A stretch of DNA of 64,000 nt, from assembly GCA_034231615.1 (NCBI GenBank), contig CM067298.1, forward strand, positions 7,378,140-7,442,139, read 5' to 3'. The DNA is from Meghimatium bilineatum. Lineage: Eukaryota; Mollusca; Gastropoda; Stylommatophora; Philomycidae. A model generated the notes under the pieces. The model searched no databases, had not been told where the DNA came from, and saw only the letters and a list, made by a program, of their open reading frames with translations. Shown here piece after piece: positions 20,883 to 32,232 of this stretch (within the stretch, counting starts at the first letter, position 1; the number at the start of each line of letters is the position of its first letter). A program made the translations under genes and the position numbers.

Positions 20883-21350
20883 CAGACTCTAGTGTAGATG
20901 TATGTTCTCGTGTGCAGATTTGTGTTCTCTAATGTAGATAGTTGTTCTCTTGTGTAGATTTGTGTCTTCTAGTGTAGATGTATGTTCTATTTTGTAGATA
21001 TAAGTTCTCATGTGTAGATTTGTGTTCTCTAGTGTAGATGTATGTTCTATTTTGTAGATATAAGTTCTCCTGTGTAGATTTGTGTTCTCTAGTGTAGATG
21101 CATGTTCTATTATGTAGATATAAGTTCTCCTGTGTAGATTTGTGTTCTCTAGTGTAGATGCATGTTCTATTATGTAGATATAAGTTCTCCTGTGTAGATT
21201 TGTGTTCTCTAGTGTAGATGTATGTTCTATTATGTAGATATAAGTTCTCCTGTGTAGATTTGTGTTCTCTAGTGTAGATGTATGTTCTATTATGTAGATA
21301 TATGTTATCTTGTGTAGATGCATGTCTTTTAGTACAGATGTGTGTTCTCC
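20883..21350. repeat. Higher-order minisatellite (60-bp unit of three subunits)
   Basis: Units of about 60 bp consist of three related 20-bp pieces: TGTAGATTTGTGTTCTCTAG, TGTAGATGTATGTTCTATTA and TGTAGATATAAGTTCTCC. About seven copies, with the most homogeneous part at 21000-21300. Confidence 0.93.
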
Positions 21351-21855
21351 TATGCTACGATATATATATATATTCTCTTGTGTATACATATATTCTCTAT
21401 TGTAGATGTTTATCTTAAATATAATATGTTCTTTAGTGCAGATAAGTGTACTTCTACGTAGATATAAGCTCTCTTGTGTAGATTTTTGTTCTCTACTGTA
21501 ATTGCTTGATATGAAATGTAGATATATATTCTCTAGTGTAGTTGTATATTCTATTATCTAAAATATATGTACTCTAATGTAGATATATGTACTCTAATGT
21601 AGATATATGTACTCTAATGTAGATATATGTACTCTAATGTAGATATATGTACTCTAATGTAGATATATGTACTCTAATGTAGATATATGTACTCTAATGT
21701 AGATATATGTACTCTAATGTAGATATATGTACTCTAATGTAGATATAAGTACTCTAATGTAGATATATGTACTCTAATGTAGATATATGTACTCTAATGT
21801 AGATATATGTACTTTAATGTAGATATAAGTACTCTAATGTAGATATATGATCTTT
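21351..21855. repeat. 20-bp minisatellite related to the previous array
   Basis: After a degenerate bridge (21351-21555), about 15 nearly identical copies of TGTAGATATATGTACTCTAA (21555-21845). The shared TGTAGATATA core shows common origin with the 60-bp array. Confidence 0.95.
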
Positions 21856-22640
21856 TGTTATGTTCTTTAGTGAAGAAGTGTGTTCTCTTTTGTAGATATT
21901 TGTGGTTTTATGTTCTGTAGTGCAAATATATGTTATCTGGTGTAGATAAATATTTTTCGCTTTTGCAATCAATATCATTCTTGTGCAGTGCTACAGTAGC
22001 CCACGTGTATCATTCTTTACCAACTTCAAAGGAATATGGTGAGTTGATAATACATTTCTTCAAAAAGAACGAGCCTCGAGAGGAAAAAGTACTAAATTAG
22101 TACACAGGAAATATTTAAAGAGAGTGGCAATAACACCCAAACTGGAGCAAAAATTACCAAATTGGAAAATACTGGTGTATAGTTATAGAGATTTGAGTGA
22201 ACTGGTAGAATTTTACTTTCTATTTTAGAATGTCGATCTCCTAAGTATTCTGTTGTTGACACCATTGTTTCCAAAATTTCTGCTTCTTACGTTCCATGTG
22301 AACGTTCGACTGTTCGCTGTATTTCTCACTAAACTATGAAAGCACTGATTTATTATCTAGGAGATAATAAATACTTTACAATTACATTGGATGTGTTCAA
22401 TCAATCAAGTGCAATTCCGTATGTCATGAATGTGTTCAATCAATCAAGTGCAATGACGAATGGTGTAGGTCTTTTATTCATATGTTCATAATTTCTCGTT
22501 CCCTCCCCTCTCTTCCGGAAGGCCACGAAGATTTGAAGTGGGGTCAGGTATGATACAATAAGAATTGGGCGTCCACAAACCAATCCACGGGATTACATGA
22601 ATATGTGATCAAAAATATATTTAGACATGTCAGCGTGTTG
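21856..22640. other. Unassigned stretch with a short direct repeat
   Basis: A 25-30-bp duplication (TGTTCAATCAATCAAGTGCA at about 22393 and 22431) is the only structure seen. No gene recognised. Confidence 0.4.
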
Positions 22641-23443
22641 CACAAGACATATTATGGGTCAGAGTATACACAGATGGGTAAGCACATAATGCAGTGAGGA
22701 ATGAAGGTGCAGGTGTATATATAGAATATCCACACAAGTCTAGAGATACAATCAGAACACCAACAGGAAAATTCTGCAATAATTATGATGCAGATATCCA
22801 GGCAATTAGGATGGCAGCAGAAAATCTGCTTAACGCCAACCCTGGCCCACAAAAGTGGTATTCCTGACAGATGCTATGTCAGTGATTCAAGCTCTCCAGT
22901 CTGGAAAACCAATATACTTAACAAAAACAACTTAATGAGCTGTCTTACCAGTATATGGTAACTATACAGTGGATACCCTCTCACTGTGGAACACTAGGAA
23001 ATGACAAAGCAGACCAACTGGTTAAGGAAAGTACCGCCGAAGACCATCCAGATATACCAATCACCTACCATCAGAAAAAGCAGATGGTAAAGTCAATAAG
23101 AAAGCCACAAACACCAACACAAGATGACTATCACATTATGAACAGATCAGAGCAAGTTATAATTCTACGTCTCAGAACAGGACACAACCGACTTTGACTC
23201 CGCAGTCAAATGTACACACATTTCAAGATTGGCAACACGGCCATGTGTACATGTGGACAGGCAGCACAAAGCACTTGAAGATTGTTCTGAGTATGAAACG
23301 CTGAGGCCGACATATTGGTCAGAGAAAACAACACTGGAATTAAATCTCTATGGGCCACTGTGTGAACTACAAAAGACAGTGAATTTTATTCAGAAGACAG
23401 AAAACAGATAAAGACATATTTCAAGTGAACGAAAGAAGGAGAA
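22641..23443 (+). mobile_element. I/Nimb-type LINE, 5'-truncated copy (RNase H to 3' end)
   Basis: Same family as the 4-kb LINE at 14641-18684, on the opposite strand. It starts inside ORF2 at the RNase H domain (VRVYTDG, RNEGAGVYIEYPHK, TPTGKFCNNYDADIQAI) and runs through IQWIPSHCGTLGNDKADQL, QTPTQDDYHIMNRSEQVI, RLRTGHNRL and the knuckle to the shared 3' end TTCAAGTGAACGAAAGAAG. Stops, small indels and substitutions split it into several frames, so it is older than the 14.6-kb copy. No clear TSD seen. Confidence 0.9.
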
Positions 23444-23529
23444 TATGCGCTATAGCTTCATTTCGTTCTAGACCATACGGTCGCAAAAAGATAGCTGGCA
23501 ACACAACTCGACATTGCTAGCGTATGCTG

Positions 23530-23710
23530 TTCAGGCTTTAGCCATCAATCCAGCATTTTTGGCTGTAGTGATTGTCTAGGCAATATAAATGCGTTCAGTA
23601 GTTTGCTATTGCTTTCTAAATGGTCCGGGTGTACAGTTACATGTGACGTGATTCGATCCCGGTACTTTGGCTATCAAAATCGCGATCTGTACCACAACCA
23701 AAATTAATTT
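23530..23710 (-). mobile_element. tRNA-derived SINE, family A, antisense
   Basis: Read on the minus strand: a decayed tRNA-like head with box B candidate GGGATCGAATC, then AAAGCAATAGCAAACTAC, a GCCTAGACAATCACTACAGC block and ATGCTGGATTGATGGCTA. The order and spacing match the SINEs at 40175 and 42318. Confidence 0.65.
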
Positions 23711-25104
23711 CGGTCTAAGTTTGAAAAGGACATATCTCGACAAATAGACGCTTTAGACGTTCTTTCCACTGCAAACGACTACAAGAACACGCAATCCGTA
23801 ATCATCCGCTGATTAAATGTAAAGGTTCACACGGAACCGCGTCCTTTGCAGGTGTAAATAGTCGGCCGCTCAAGAACACTTGTTTACGAATCGATTCTGA
23901 AGCACCTTTTGCATATTTCCCGTTGCGGATGTAACGCTGTGTTCTTGTAGTCACTTCAAGTAGACGGAAGCTCTTAGTCACTTCAAATTCCTTTTATTTT
24001 TACAAATGTTATGTTGTGCTCCTAATCCTGAACAAGGTTGATATATTCTTATAATCCTGAACAAGGTTGCTATATTAATATAACCTGAACAAGGTTGCTT
24101 TTGATACAGCACTTCCGATTTCGTATTGCTTTTCTCCTTTCGATCATCTTTCGAATTATTTTTATTTCTAAGGAATACATCCAAATGAAATTTGTCTTCA
24201 CTTTCGGCGATGCCTGCTCAATTTTGAAAATCGTCATTTATTAATTGTTCCAAAACATTATCTATTTGCCAAATGACACCGATTATCTTTTTGCAGAAAT
24301 GTCCCAATTATCGATGCAGTCCGGCTCCATAATTACTACAGACACATCTAATCAGCGCTAATAAGGATTACAGATCGATAATATATATATTAATATACAT
24401 GTAAATGTATACATCTTAATAATAATGTCTATTACAATATTAATTGATCTATATAGTTGTAATTTATCATTGATAAATGGATGTGGATGTATCCACTGAA
24501 ACAAGATCTCATCAAGACGTAGATAATTAATGTTTGTAATTATGAAGATCTAAGGAACGCTAATGTAGAAAAGACTTATAAATTGGAATAAAGATAGAGG
24601 AAGCATGAACGTACGTGCAGACACATAGCCACACATATAATTTGTTTACATATAGCCACACATATAATTTGTTTATAAATCGTCAGAACATGTTATAAAA
24701 TAATTTTCTCGAAAACTGATAACTAAGTTGTAGTGAATTTTGTGATGTTTGTAATATTAGAAATAGACATTGCTTGAATAAAGTTTGTTTACGTCAGAAA
24801 TATTGGCTACGTTGAAACAATGCGGATATAAGGAATTTGTGGTTAGAAGTGATTATTAAACTTACATTGAAGCCGTACAGTCATATTGGCTGTGTGGTCA
24901 AGAGTAGGGAACATTGAAGCAATGGTGACGTAAGGAATGTGTGGACAAAAGTGGAGAGAATGTAAACCATACAGATATAAGAAATGTGTTTAAATGTAGC
25001 CAATCTTCATAGAGCAAAATCGCTGAATTTTGTCAAAATATTGAATGTTTTGATTCTTGATTAGGAACAAGCGTCACAGCACTAGGGGCATCCCATATAT
25101 GCTC
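23711..25104. other. Unassigned AT-rich stretch
   Basis: No gene or element recognised. A short triplicated motif with CCTGAACAAGGTTG occurs at about 24028-24093. A 17-bp repeat (ACATATAATTTGTTTA) is duplicated near 24631-24675. Confidence 0.4.
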
Positions 25105-25985
25105 TGCTTACCGTTCTTTCAGCCATCTAAAAGTATATACGCCCATTGTCCTAGTCAGTTGATGATTACGCGTTCTTCTGATCTTTCCGGAGAGGAAGCA
25201 CTTTCTCCCATCGCCTCTAGTCACTCCCATGTATACCATTCTCTGAACATGTACATTGTCTCGTTCGACCTCCTCCTTGTCTTCTCGTAGGGTATTCATG
25301 ACTGCTCTAGTCAATTCCATGTTGTCTCTTCTTATCTCGGTGCCGTTCACCAAGGCTTTACCAGACAACACATCGGCTCTTTCGTTTCCCCTGACCCCAG
25401 CATGACCTGGACAGTAAATGCATGTAATGCCCTGCGCATTTTTGAGAAGAGTGACCCATTCAGTTCTGATCATACACTTTTCTATCTTGCGCAGCATACT
25501 TTGAGAATCCGATAGAATCACTGAGTATTTTGGTGGTTACGTCGCCAGCCAAATGAGAGCTGTCGTCACCGCTTCTATTTCTATTCTCATACTCGATGTT
25601 GTAGTTCGGGTACGCAGCTGACGTCTCAGCTAATTTCGTGCCATTTTGGTAGGCCACGAAACCCCAACCACACCTGATTATTACTTGCGTTACTGAGCCG
25701 TCTGTGTAAATTATTGTATCGTGTGGCTTTGAGAGTTCTTAGATCATTTCCTCTGCTCTGTTGGCAGCCCAGTCACGGCACTCTCTTCCCATCTGTATCA
25801 CCACTGTTGTCAATAACTTTCTCTCTTTGGCAAATGTCACCCATTCACAGCCTCTTCCCACTTCCTCCAGCTCACAAACTCTGAGTAGGGTATCTTCTGC
25901 TTCTGCCATCCAGGACCTTCTTCTTTTGATTCGCTTTCCTTATGTGTTGTCTAGAGATTGGTGTAAAAGGTGATCATCATTGGCG
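25105..25985 (-). mobile_element. RNase H-bearing LINE fragment, third family
   Basis: Minus-strand order: AEDTLLRVCELEEV, WAANRAEEMI, DTIIYTDGSVTQ (RNase H motif 1), GWGFVAYQNG, NIEYENRN, ILSDSQSMLRKIEK (motif 3), then IYCPGHAGVRGNERADVLSG (motif 4) and the tail NTLREDKEEVERDN and NHQLTRTMGVYTFRW. The D...D...H/D set is visible across two or three frames. Related fragments lie at 36.15 kb and, more distantly, 47 and 50.7 kb. RT is absent through 5' truncation; the decayed frame shows moderate age. Confidence 0.75.
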
Positions 25986-26129
25986 ACCCTGAAGTATTCT
26001 TTAACCTGTGATATTTTATATCTTGATTTGATGCTCGGTGATTGAATGTCTGGCTACATAATCATGGCACATACTTTCTTACATACACCTATAACCCGAT
26101 ATATAAACGTATATGCCGATATATACATC

Positions 26130-26565
26130 GTGAGAGCTGGAAAAGATCTTTATCTTCAGAAAAGAAACTATTGAGTTTCGAAAACAAATGCCGTCGAAGG
26201 ATAACCTACACCCACTGGAGCGAATTCGAATCGAACGAAAAAATCAGAGAAGAGACACATCAAAACTACATCACAGATATTATTAGAAAACGCCGTTGAT
26301 CCTACATCGGACATGTCCTACGCTCAGACAATAACAGAATACACCACCAATCTCTTGCATGGATACCACCAGGCAGAAGAGTCAGGGGTAGACCAAAGGA
26401 AACGCTCAGAAGAACATACTTTAGAGAAATTAAAACAAACAGTATTCATACTATTCATTAACTGCAGAGAATAGATTTGAATAGGCAAAATTGGAGAGAT
26501 ATGACCTCTGCCATATGTGCTTACTTCAGCGCCAAAGGATGATGCATGAATAGATATATATATAT
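26130..26565 (+). mobile_element. RTE-type LINE C-terminal fragment
   Basis: Frame 26042-26299 contains KRSLSSEKKLLSFENKCRRR then THWSEFESNEKIREETHQ and IIRKRR. After a stop and frame change come YIGHVLRSDNNRIHHQSL, PPGRRVRGRPKETLRR and LNRQNWRDMTSAICAYF. This is the RRWxWIGHVLRxxxNRIPxQxLxWxPxGRRxRGRPxxTWRR signature of RTE-like ORF2 C-termini. A TA-rich tail follows (26555-26570). Confidence 0.75.
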
Positions 26566-26570
26566 ATTTT

Positions 26571-26910
26571 GTAGTTGATTGTTCCCTGTTCCATGGCCGT
26601 TAAATTTAGGAAACTACAACGACAAAGAAGGAATATAAACACAGCTAATCAGTATACAAAGAAGGGGATCAAGGTTGAAGACGTCATGAAGATGTAGATT
26701 GAGAGAAGTATTTCGATAATCCCATGAGGCGAGTGATGACTAATGAGGGTGTTGTGTGAAGGAGGAATGCAGAACAAGATTGCATTGGTAAGGTGTGAGC
26801 ATGGAGTAGAACTTGGTGTGTTTCTATTTTGCGTTTAATGTTCTTTGTGTCATGTGATAGCTTGAAAACATTGCGCTCATTTAGCTGATGTATTTGATTG
26901 TGTATGATTA
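26571..26910. other. Unassigned stretch
   Basis: No recognised feature. Confidence 0.4.
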
Positions 26911-26919
26911 TGACCCTGT

Positions 26920-27315
26920 ATTATCAGGGCTGTGTGTTATCAGGGTCGTGTGTTATCAGGGCCATGTGTTATCTGGGCCCTGTGTTATCAGGTCCGTGTG
27001 CTATCAGATCCGTGTGTTATCAGGGCCGTATGTTATCATGTCCGTGTGTTACCAGGGCCGTGTGTTATCAGTGATGTCTGTTATAGGGTCCTGTGTTATC
27101 GGGGCCGTGTGTTACCAGGTTCGTGTGATATCAGTGTTATCTGTTATCGGGTCCTGTGTTATCGGAGCCATGTATTACCAGGGCCGTGTGTTATCAGGGC
27201 CCTGTGTTATCAGGTCAGTGTGTTATCAGGGCCGTGTGTTATCAGGACATGTGTTATGAGGTCCATGTGTTTTCAAGTCCGTTTTATATCAGGTCCTTGC
27301 CTTATCAAGGATCTA
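26920..27315. repeat. 15-bp minisatellite
   Basis: About 25 copies of a 15-bp unit GTGTTATCAGGGCCG with many substitutions. Because 15 is divisible by three, it gives long repetitive frames (CVIRAVCYQG style) in several phases; these are not genes. Confidence 0.93.
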
Positions 27316-27850
27316 TTCTCATTGCCTGTTCTTGTACATGCACATTAGTAAGTACTTTAATATGTATTTTTTTTTAAACTGTTATTTTGCTCTCTTGCTC
27401 TCTAACACTATTTAGCCCCCCCCCTCCCGATCACGTCTTTACCATACAACTCCTACCCCTGAAGTCTCTCACAATTATGTATTTTGACTTTTGTTTTGTT
27501 GATCTATTATTGTGTGCTTTGAGGGGGAGGGTGTGGGGCTGGGGGTATTAGTATTGATTTTCTTGATTTGTTTTTAATTCTCGCATTGTCTAGCAGTGTC
27601 TGAATTCATTCCACGATCCTTCAATCTTATTTGACTGCAACCTAATCAGCATACATTTTGAAGCGGACAGAAATATTGTAGTCGATTCTCTGCAACATAG
27701 GGATAGATAATTTGAATGCAAGAACGTGATCTGAGCTTGTTGACTAGAAATATATCTTCTCCTTGAGCTTTACACCCATGCTATTTTATCAAAGAATCCG
27801 TGTATAGGCCTATTTGGTATGTCTATCTTGACACCTCATCATTGTATACT
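27316..27850. other. Unassigned stretch with C-rich and G-rich runs
   Basis: A C run at about 27416-27425 and a GGGGGAGGG...GGGG cluster near 27522-27546, the latter a possible G-quadruplex motif. No gene recognised. Confidence 0.4.
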
Positions 27851-27854
27851 TGAT

Positions 27855-28300
27855 TCCCTTTATCATGTCTATTTGTTTCTCCCACACATTTTATACTTCT
27901 TCCTTTATCATGTCTGTTTGTTTCTCTCACACATTTTATACTTGACTCTCTTCATCATGTCTGTTTGTTTCTCCCACACATTTTATACTTGACTCTCTTT
28001 ATCATGTCTGTTTGTTTCTCCCACACATTTTATACTTGACTCTTTTTATCATGTCTGTTTGTTTCTCCCACACTTTTTATAATTCTATCGCCCTTTATCA
28101 TGTCTGTTTGTTTCTCCCACACTTTTTATAATTCTATCGCCCTTTATCATGTCTGTTTGTTTCTCCCACACTTTTTATAATTCTATCGCCCTTTATCATG
28201 TCTGTTTCTCCCACACATTTTATACTTGACTCTCTTTATCATGTCTGTTTGTTTCTCCCACACATTTTATACTTCTATCGCCCTTTATCATGTCTGTCTA
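27855..28300. repeat. 45-48-bp minisatellite
   Basis: About nine copies of a unit with TTTATCATGTCTGTTTGTTT, CTCCCACACATTTTATAC and either TTGACTCTC or TTCTATCGCCC. Two unit types occur, with runs of each type, indicating local homogenisation. Confidence 0.93.
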
Positions 28301-28429
28301 GTCATGATCACCCACATCCGACTTCTTAATTCTCACATATCACCTCTTGCCACTTCCCACTCTGTAATTATTCCACCTGTTCTGTCATTTTTCCATGAAA
28401 ATTCAGCATTCCCATTTCTCACTGACATT

Positions 28430-28850
28430 ATTCAATCAAAATAATTCATTCCAACATCCTACATTGTCATTATTCCATTAAACTACTACATTCTAACATC
28501 CCACTTTGTCATTATTCCATCAAGCTACTACATTCTAACGTGACACTTTGTCATTATTCCATCAAACTACTACATTCTAACGTCACACATTGTCATTATT
28601 CCATCAAACTACTACTATTAAATATCCCACTCTGACATTATACCATCACACTGCTTCATTATAACGTACACCTTTGTGATTATTCCATCAAACTTCCGTC
28701 TAACATCCCACTCTGTCATTACTCAATAATATTACTTCATTCTAACATTTCAGTATTCTATCAAGCTACTACATTCTAACATCCCACTTTGTCATTATTC
28801 CATGAAGCTACTACATTCTAACGTCCCACTTTGTCATTATTCCATCAATC
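28430..28850. repeat. 42-44-bp minisatellite
   Basis: About nine diverged copies of a unit with CATTCTAACATCCCACTTTG, TCATTATTCCATCAAACTAC. It is pyrimidine-rich and grades into unrepeated pyrimidine-rich DNA at 28850. Confidence 0.88.
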
Positions 28851-29274
28851 TACTTCTCGTCCCCTTCACAAAATATTCTATATTTCACATTTGTCGTTGC
28901 CGTCTAATGATTTCTTCAACCAAATTTCTCTTTCCCGAAACTAATATTTTTGTCTGCATCCTACACGTATGTTATGTTTGTGTTTCCCTGTTTTCAAATA
29001 TTTCCCTCCAACTCCATCGTTTCACCTCCCCATTGTCCTTACACATTCTTAATCTCTCTTCCACTGTGTTTAGTACCGACTCTCAGTGTCTCCTTTACTA
29101 CGAGTATGATATGTACCCACTCTGTCCCTTCTGCACTGAGTTTCTTACCATAATATATCATTCTTCCAAACATCTTGGCCTTTTTTTTCTCGTCCCACTT
29201 GATTTTAATTTTCCATTAACAAGACTTTACATTTTCCACCGCAACGCCCCCCCCCATAATACCAGTATGTCTCC
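28851..29274. other. Pyrimidine-rich unassigned stretch
   Basis: Strand-asymmetric C/T-rich DNA between two arrays. The 454-codon frame that starts here (28802-30166) is kept open by pyrimidine bias and the next array, and is not supported as a gene. Confidence 0.5.
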
Positions 29275-29905
29275 ACTTCTGTATGTTTTTTCTTCCACCA
29301 TTGTATTATTTCTTCCACCGGTGTTTTATTTCTTTTGCTCATGTGTTGTTTCTTCCACACGTGTGTTGTTTCTCCCTCCAGTGTGTTGTTTCTTCCACCC
29401 GCGGGCCATTAGTTCCACCCGAGTGTTGTTTCGTCTCCGGTGTGTTGCTTTGTGCACCCGCTTGTATTTTCTTCCACCCGTGTATTCTTCATTCCACCCG
29501 CGTGTTGTTTTGTTTCCTCACCAGTTTATTTCTTTTTGCACCGCGTGGTGTTTCTTCCACCCGTGTGTTGCTTTTTGCACCCGTGTGTGGCTTTTTGCAC
29601 CCATGTGTTGTTTCTTCCACACGAGTGTGTTTTTCTTTAACTCGGGTGTGTTTTTTGTCCACCCTTGTGTTGTTTCTTCCATCCGTGTGTTGTTTCTTTC
29701 ATCCGTGTGTTGTTTCTTCCATCCGTGTTGTTTCTTCCCCCGTGTGTTGTTTCTTCCATCCGTGTGTTGTTTCTTCCATCCGTGTGTTGTTTCTTCCCCC
29801 GTGTGTTGTTTCTTCCATCCGTGTGTTGATTCTTCCATCCGTGTTGTTTCTTCCATCCGTGTATTGTTTCTTCCATCCGTGTTGTTTCTTCCATCCGCGC
29901 ATTTC
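29275..29905. repeat. 20-bp minisatellite, block A
   Basis: About 30 copies of TGTGTTGTTTCTTCCATCCG with CCACCCG variants. The same unit forms block B at 30880-31530. Repeats at the right side (29660-29900) are the most homogeneous. Confidence 0.94.
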
Positions 29906-30445
29906 TTTCTCACAATTTTATTCTTCACTTTCACTTGCTCTTTTGACCACTCAATTTTTTGTTTCTTTCATGGATATGATTTTTCCTTTCCCCATTCCGA
30001 GTTTTCCTTTTCTCCATCTGATTTTCTATTTGCCCCAATCCGAGTTTTCTTTTCACCTTCTGGTTTTCTATTAGCCCCATCTGACTTTTTCTTTGTCTCA
30101 TTTGATTTATTCTATAAAACTAGTCCTTCTCCCACTCCATTTGCTAATTCTGCCACCCCATTATAGTTTTCTCTCGACCAAATTGATCATTCTCCCACTT
30201 TAGTCTGTGCTGACCCCTACAAGTGTCATTGTTTTTAACCAATTAATCAGTCTCTCTGCCCGTTTCTCCGTTCCAAACCCCTCCAGACTTAAGTTTCCTT
30301 ACACATTTTGGAATTGTTATTGAAAGCGCAAGTCTCACGAAAGTTCCATGAGAATTTTAATAATGCACAACTGTACTTACTTTTGGCAATGATGGAATTG
30401 AGTGAAATTTAGTTATCTACAACACGGCCATATTTTAGTTAAACG
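29906..30445. other. Pyrimidine-rich unassigned stretch
   Basis: Degenerate short repeats of TTTTC and CCATCTGATTTTC type to about 30170, then no structure. No gene recognised. Confidence 0.4.
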
Positions 30446-30830
30446 TTTATCTTGTACAGAAGGATCTTGTACATGCACTTTGTCAGGTGTTTGTCGTATG
30501 TTTATACTGTAGAGAAGTATGTTGTATATTCATTTCGAGGGGTATTTGTTGTCTACTTGATTTTTTATCATAGGGAAATTTCTTGTATGTTCATCTCGTG
30601 GGGTAGTATTGTTATATGTTCAACTCGTGGAGTAGTATTGTTATATGTTCAACTCGTGGGGTACTAATGTTATATGTTCAATTCGTGGGGTAGTATTGTT
30701 ATATGTTCAACTCGTGGGGTACTAATGTTATATGTTCAACTCGTGGGGTACTAATGTTATATGTTCAACTTGTGGTCGTAGTATTGTTATATGTTCAACT
30801 CGTGGTCGTAGTATTGTTATATGGGTGACG
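30446..30830. repeat. 27-28-bp minisatellite
   Basis: About eight good copies (30585-30825) of a unit with TGTTATATGTTCAACTCGTG then GGGTAGTAT or GGGTACTAA, with diverged units upstream from 30450. Confidence 0.9.
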
Positions 30831-30879
30831 TTTTCCAGGGTTATCTTCTTGATGCCTGATTAAAAACAAGCATCATACT

Positions 30880-31530
30880 GTTTCTTCCATTCGTCTGTTC
30901 TTTCTTCCACCCGTGTGTTCTTTCTTGCACCCGTGTGTTGTTGTTTCTTCCATCCGTGTGTTGCTCCCACTCGTGTGTTTTTCTTCCATCCGTATGTTGT
31001 TTCTCAACCCGTGTGTTGTTTCTCAACCCGTGTGTTGTTTCTCCCATCCGTGTGTTCTTTCAGCCTACCGTGCGTTCTTGCTTCGATCCGTGTGTTGTTT
31101 CTCAAACCATGTGTTGTTTCTTCCATCCGTGTTTTTTTCATCAGTGTTTTATTTCTACCATCGGGGTGTTTTTTTTTCATCCGTGTGTTCTTTCTTCCAC
31201 TTGTGTGTTGTATCTTCCAATCGTGTGTTGTTTCATAATCCGTGTGTTGTTTTTTCCATCCGTGTGATTTTTTTAAAACAGTGTTTTATTTCGTCCATCC
31301 GGGTGTTTTTTCTTCCATCGTAGTGATTATCCTTCCACCCGTGTGTTGTTTCTTTGACCCGTGTTTTGTTTCTTCAATCCATGTGTTCTTCTTTCCACCC
31401 GTGTGTATTTTCTTCGACACGTGTGTTGTTTCTTCAATCCTTGTGTTGTTCTTTCCACCCGTGTCTTTTTTCTTCCGACCGTGATTTATTTCTTCCAGTG
31501 TGTTGGTTCTTCCATTCATGTGTTTCTTCT
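30880..31530. repeat. 20-bp minisatellite, block B
   Basis: About 30 copies of the same unit as block A at 29.3-29.9 kb (TGTGTTGTTTCTTCCATCCG), more diverged, with CTCAACCCG and TTCTTTC variants. An unrelated 27-bp array lies between the two blocks. Confidence 0.92.
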
Positions 31531-31599
31531 TACATTCGTCAAACTTGTTATTAAACTATTTAACTTCCCATGTCATTTCTATCATCACATGCGGCAGCC

Positions 31600-32232
31600 T
31601 ATGGAATGTTTTTGAAACCCTTATGTAAATTGTCTTTTCTCCACAACTCATTTCATATAGTAAAATGGATTTAGAACCTGTAGGGTAACATTTAATTAGG
31701 CCATTGCAGGATAAAATGTATTTAGGTCTTGTAGGGTAAAATTGATTTATGGTTGGTAATGTAAATATTAATTCCGGGTCTGTATGATAAAAATTATTTC
31801 AGGTCTGTTGGAAAAAAATTATTAAGGTCTGTAGGGCAAAATTGATTTAGAACTTCTAGGGCAATAATGATATATAGCCAGTAGGGTAAAATTGATTTAG
31901 TTCCTCTAGGGTAATATTGATTTAGAGTGTATAGGGTAAAATTGATTTATAGCCAGTAGTGTAAAATTGATTTAGGACCTCTACGGTAATATTGATTTAT
32001 AGCAGTAGGGTAAAATTGATTTAGGGCCTCTAGGGTAATATTTATTTATAGCTGTAGGGTAAATTTGAGTTATAGCCAGTAGGGAAAAATTTATTTAGGG
32101 CCCCTAGGGTAATATTGATTTAGAGCCTGTAGGGTAAAATTGATTTAGGGCCTGTAGGCTAAAAATGATTTAGGGCATGAAGGGTAAAATTGATTTCGGT
32201 CTTGTACGGTAAAATTGTAGGTAAAATTGATT
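31600..32232. repeat. Degenerate 20-bp minisatellite
   Basis: Units around AGGGTAAAATTGATTTAGGG with GCCTGTAG, CCTCTAG and AGCCAGTAG linkers. Unit length varies from 19 to 31 bp. Confidence 0.88.

Noticed and set aside
28802-30166. 454-codon open frame, plus strand
   Set aside because: Kept open by pyrimidine-rich DNA and the 20-bp array; three overlapping frames are equally open and the peptide is a degenerate repeat rich in Cys, Phe and Ser.
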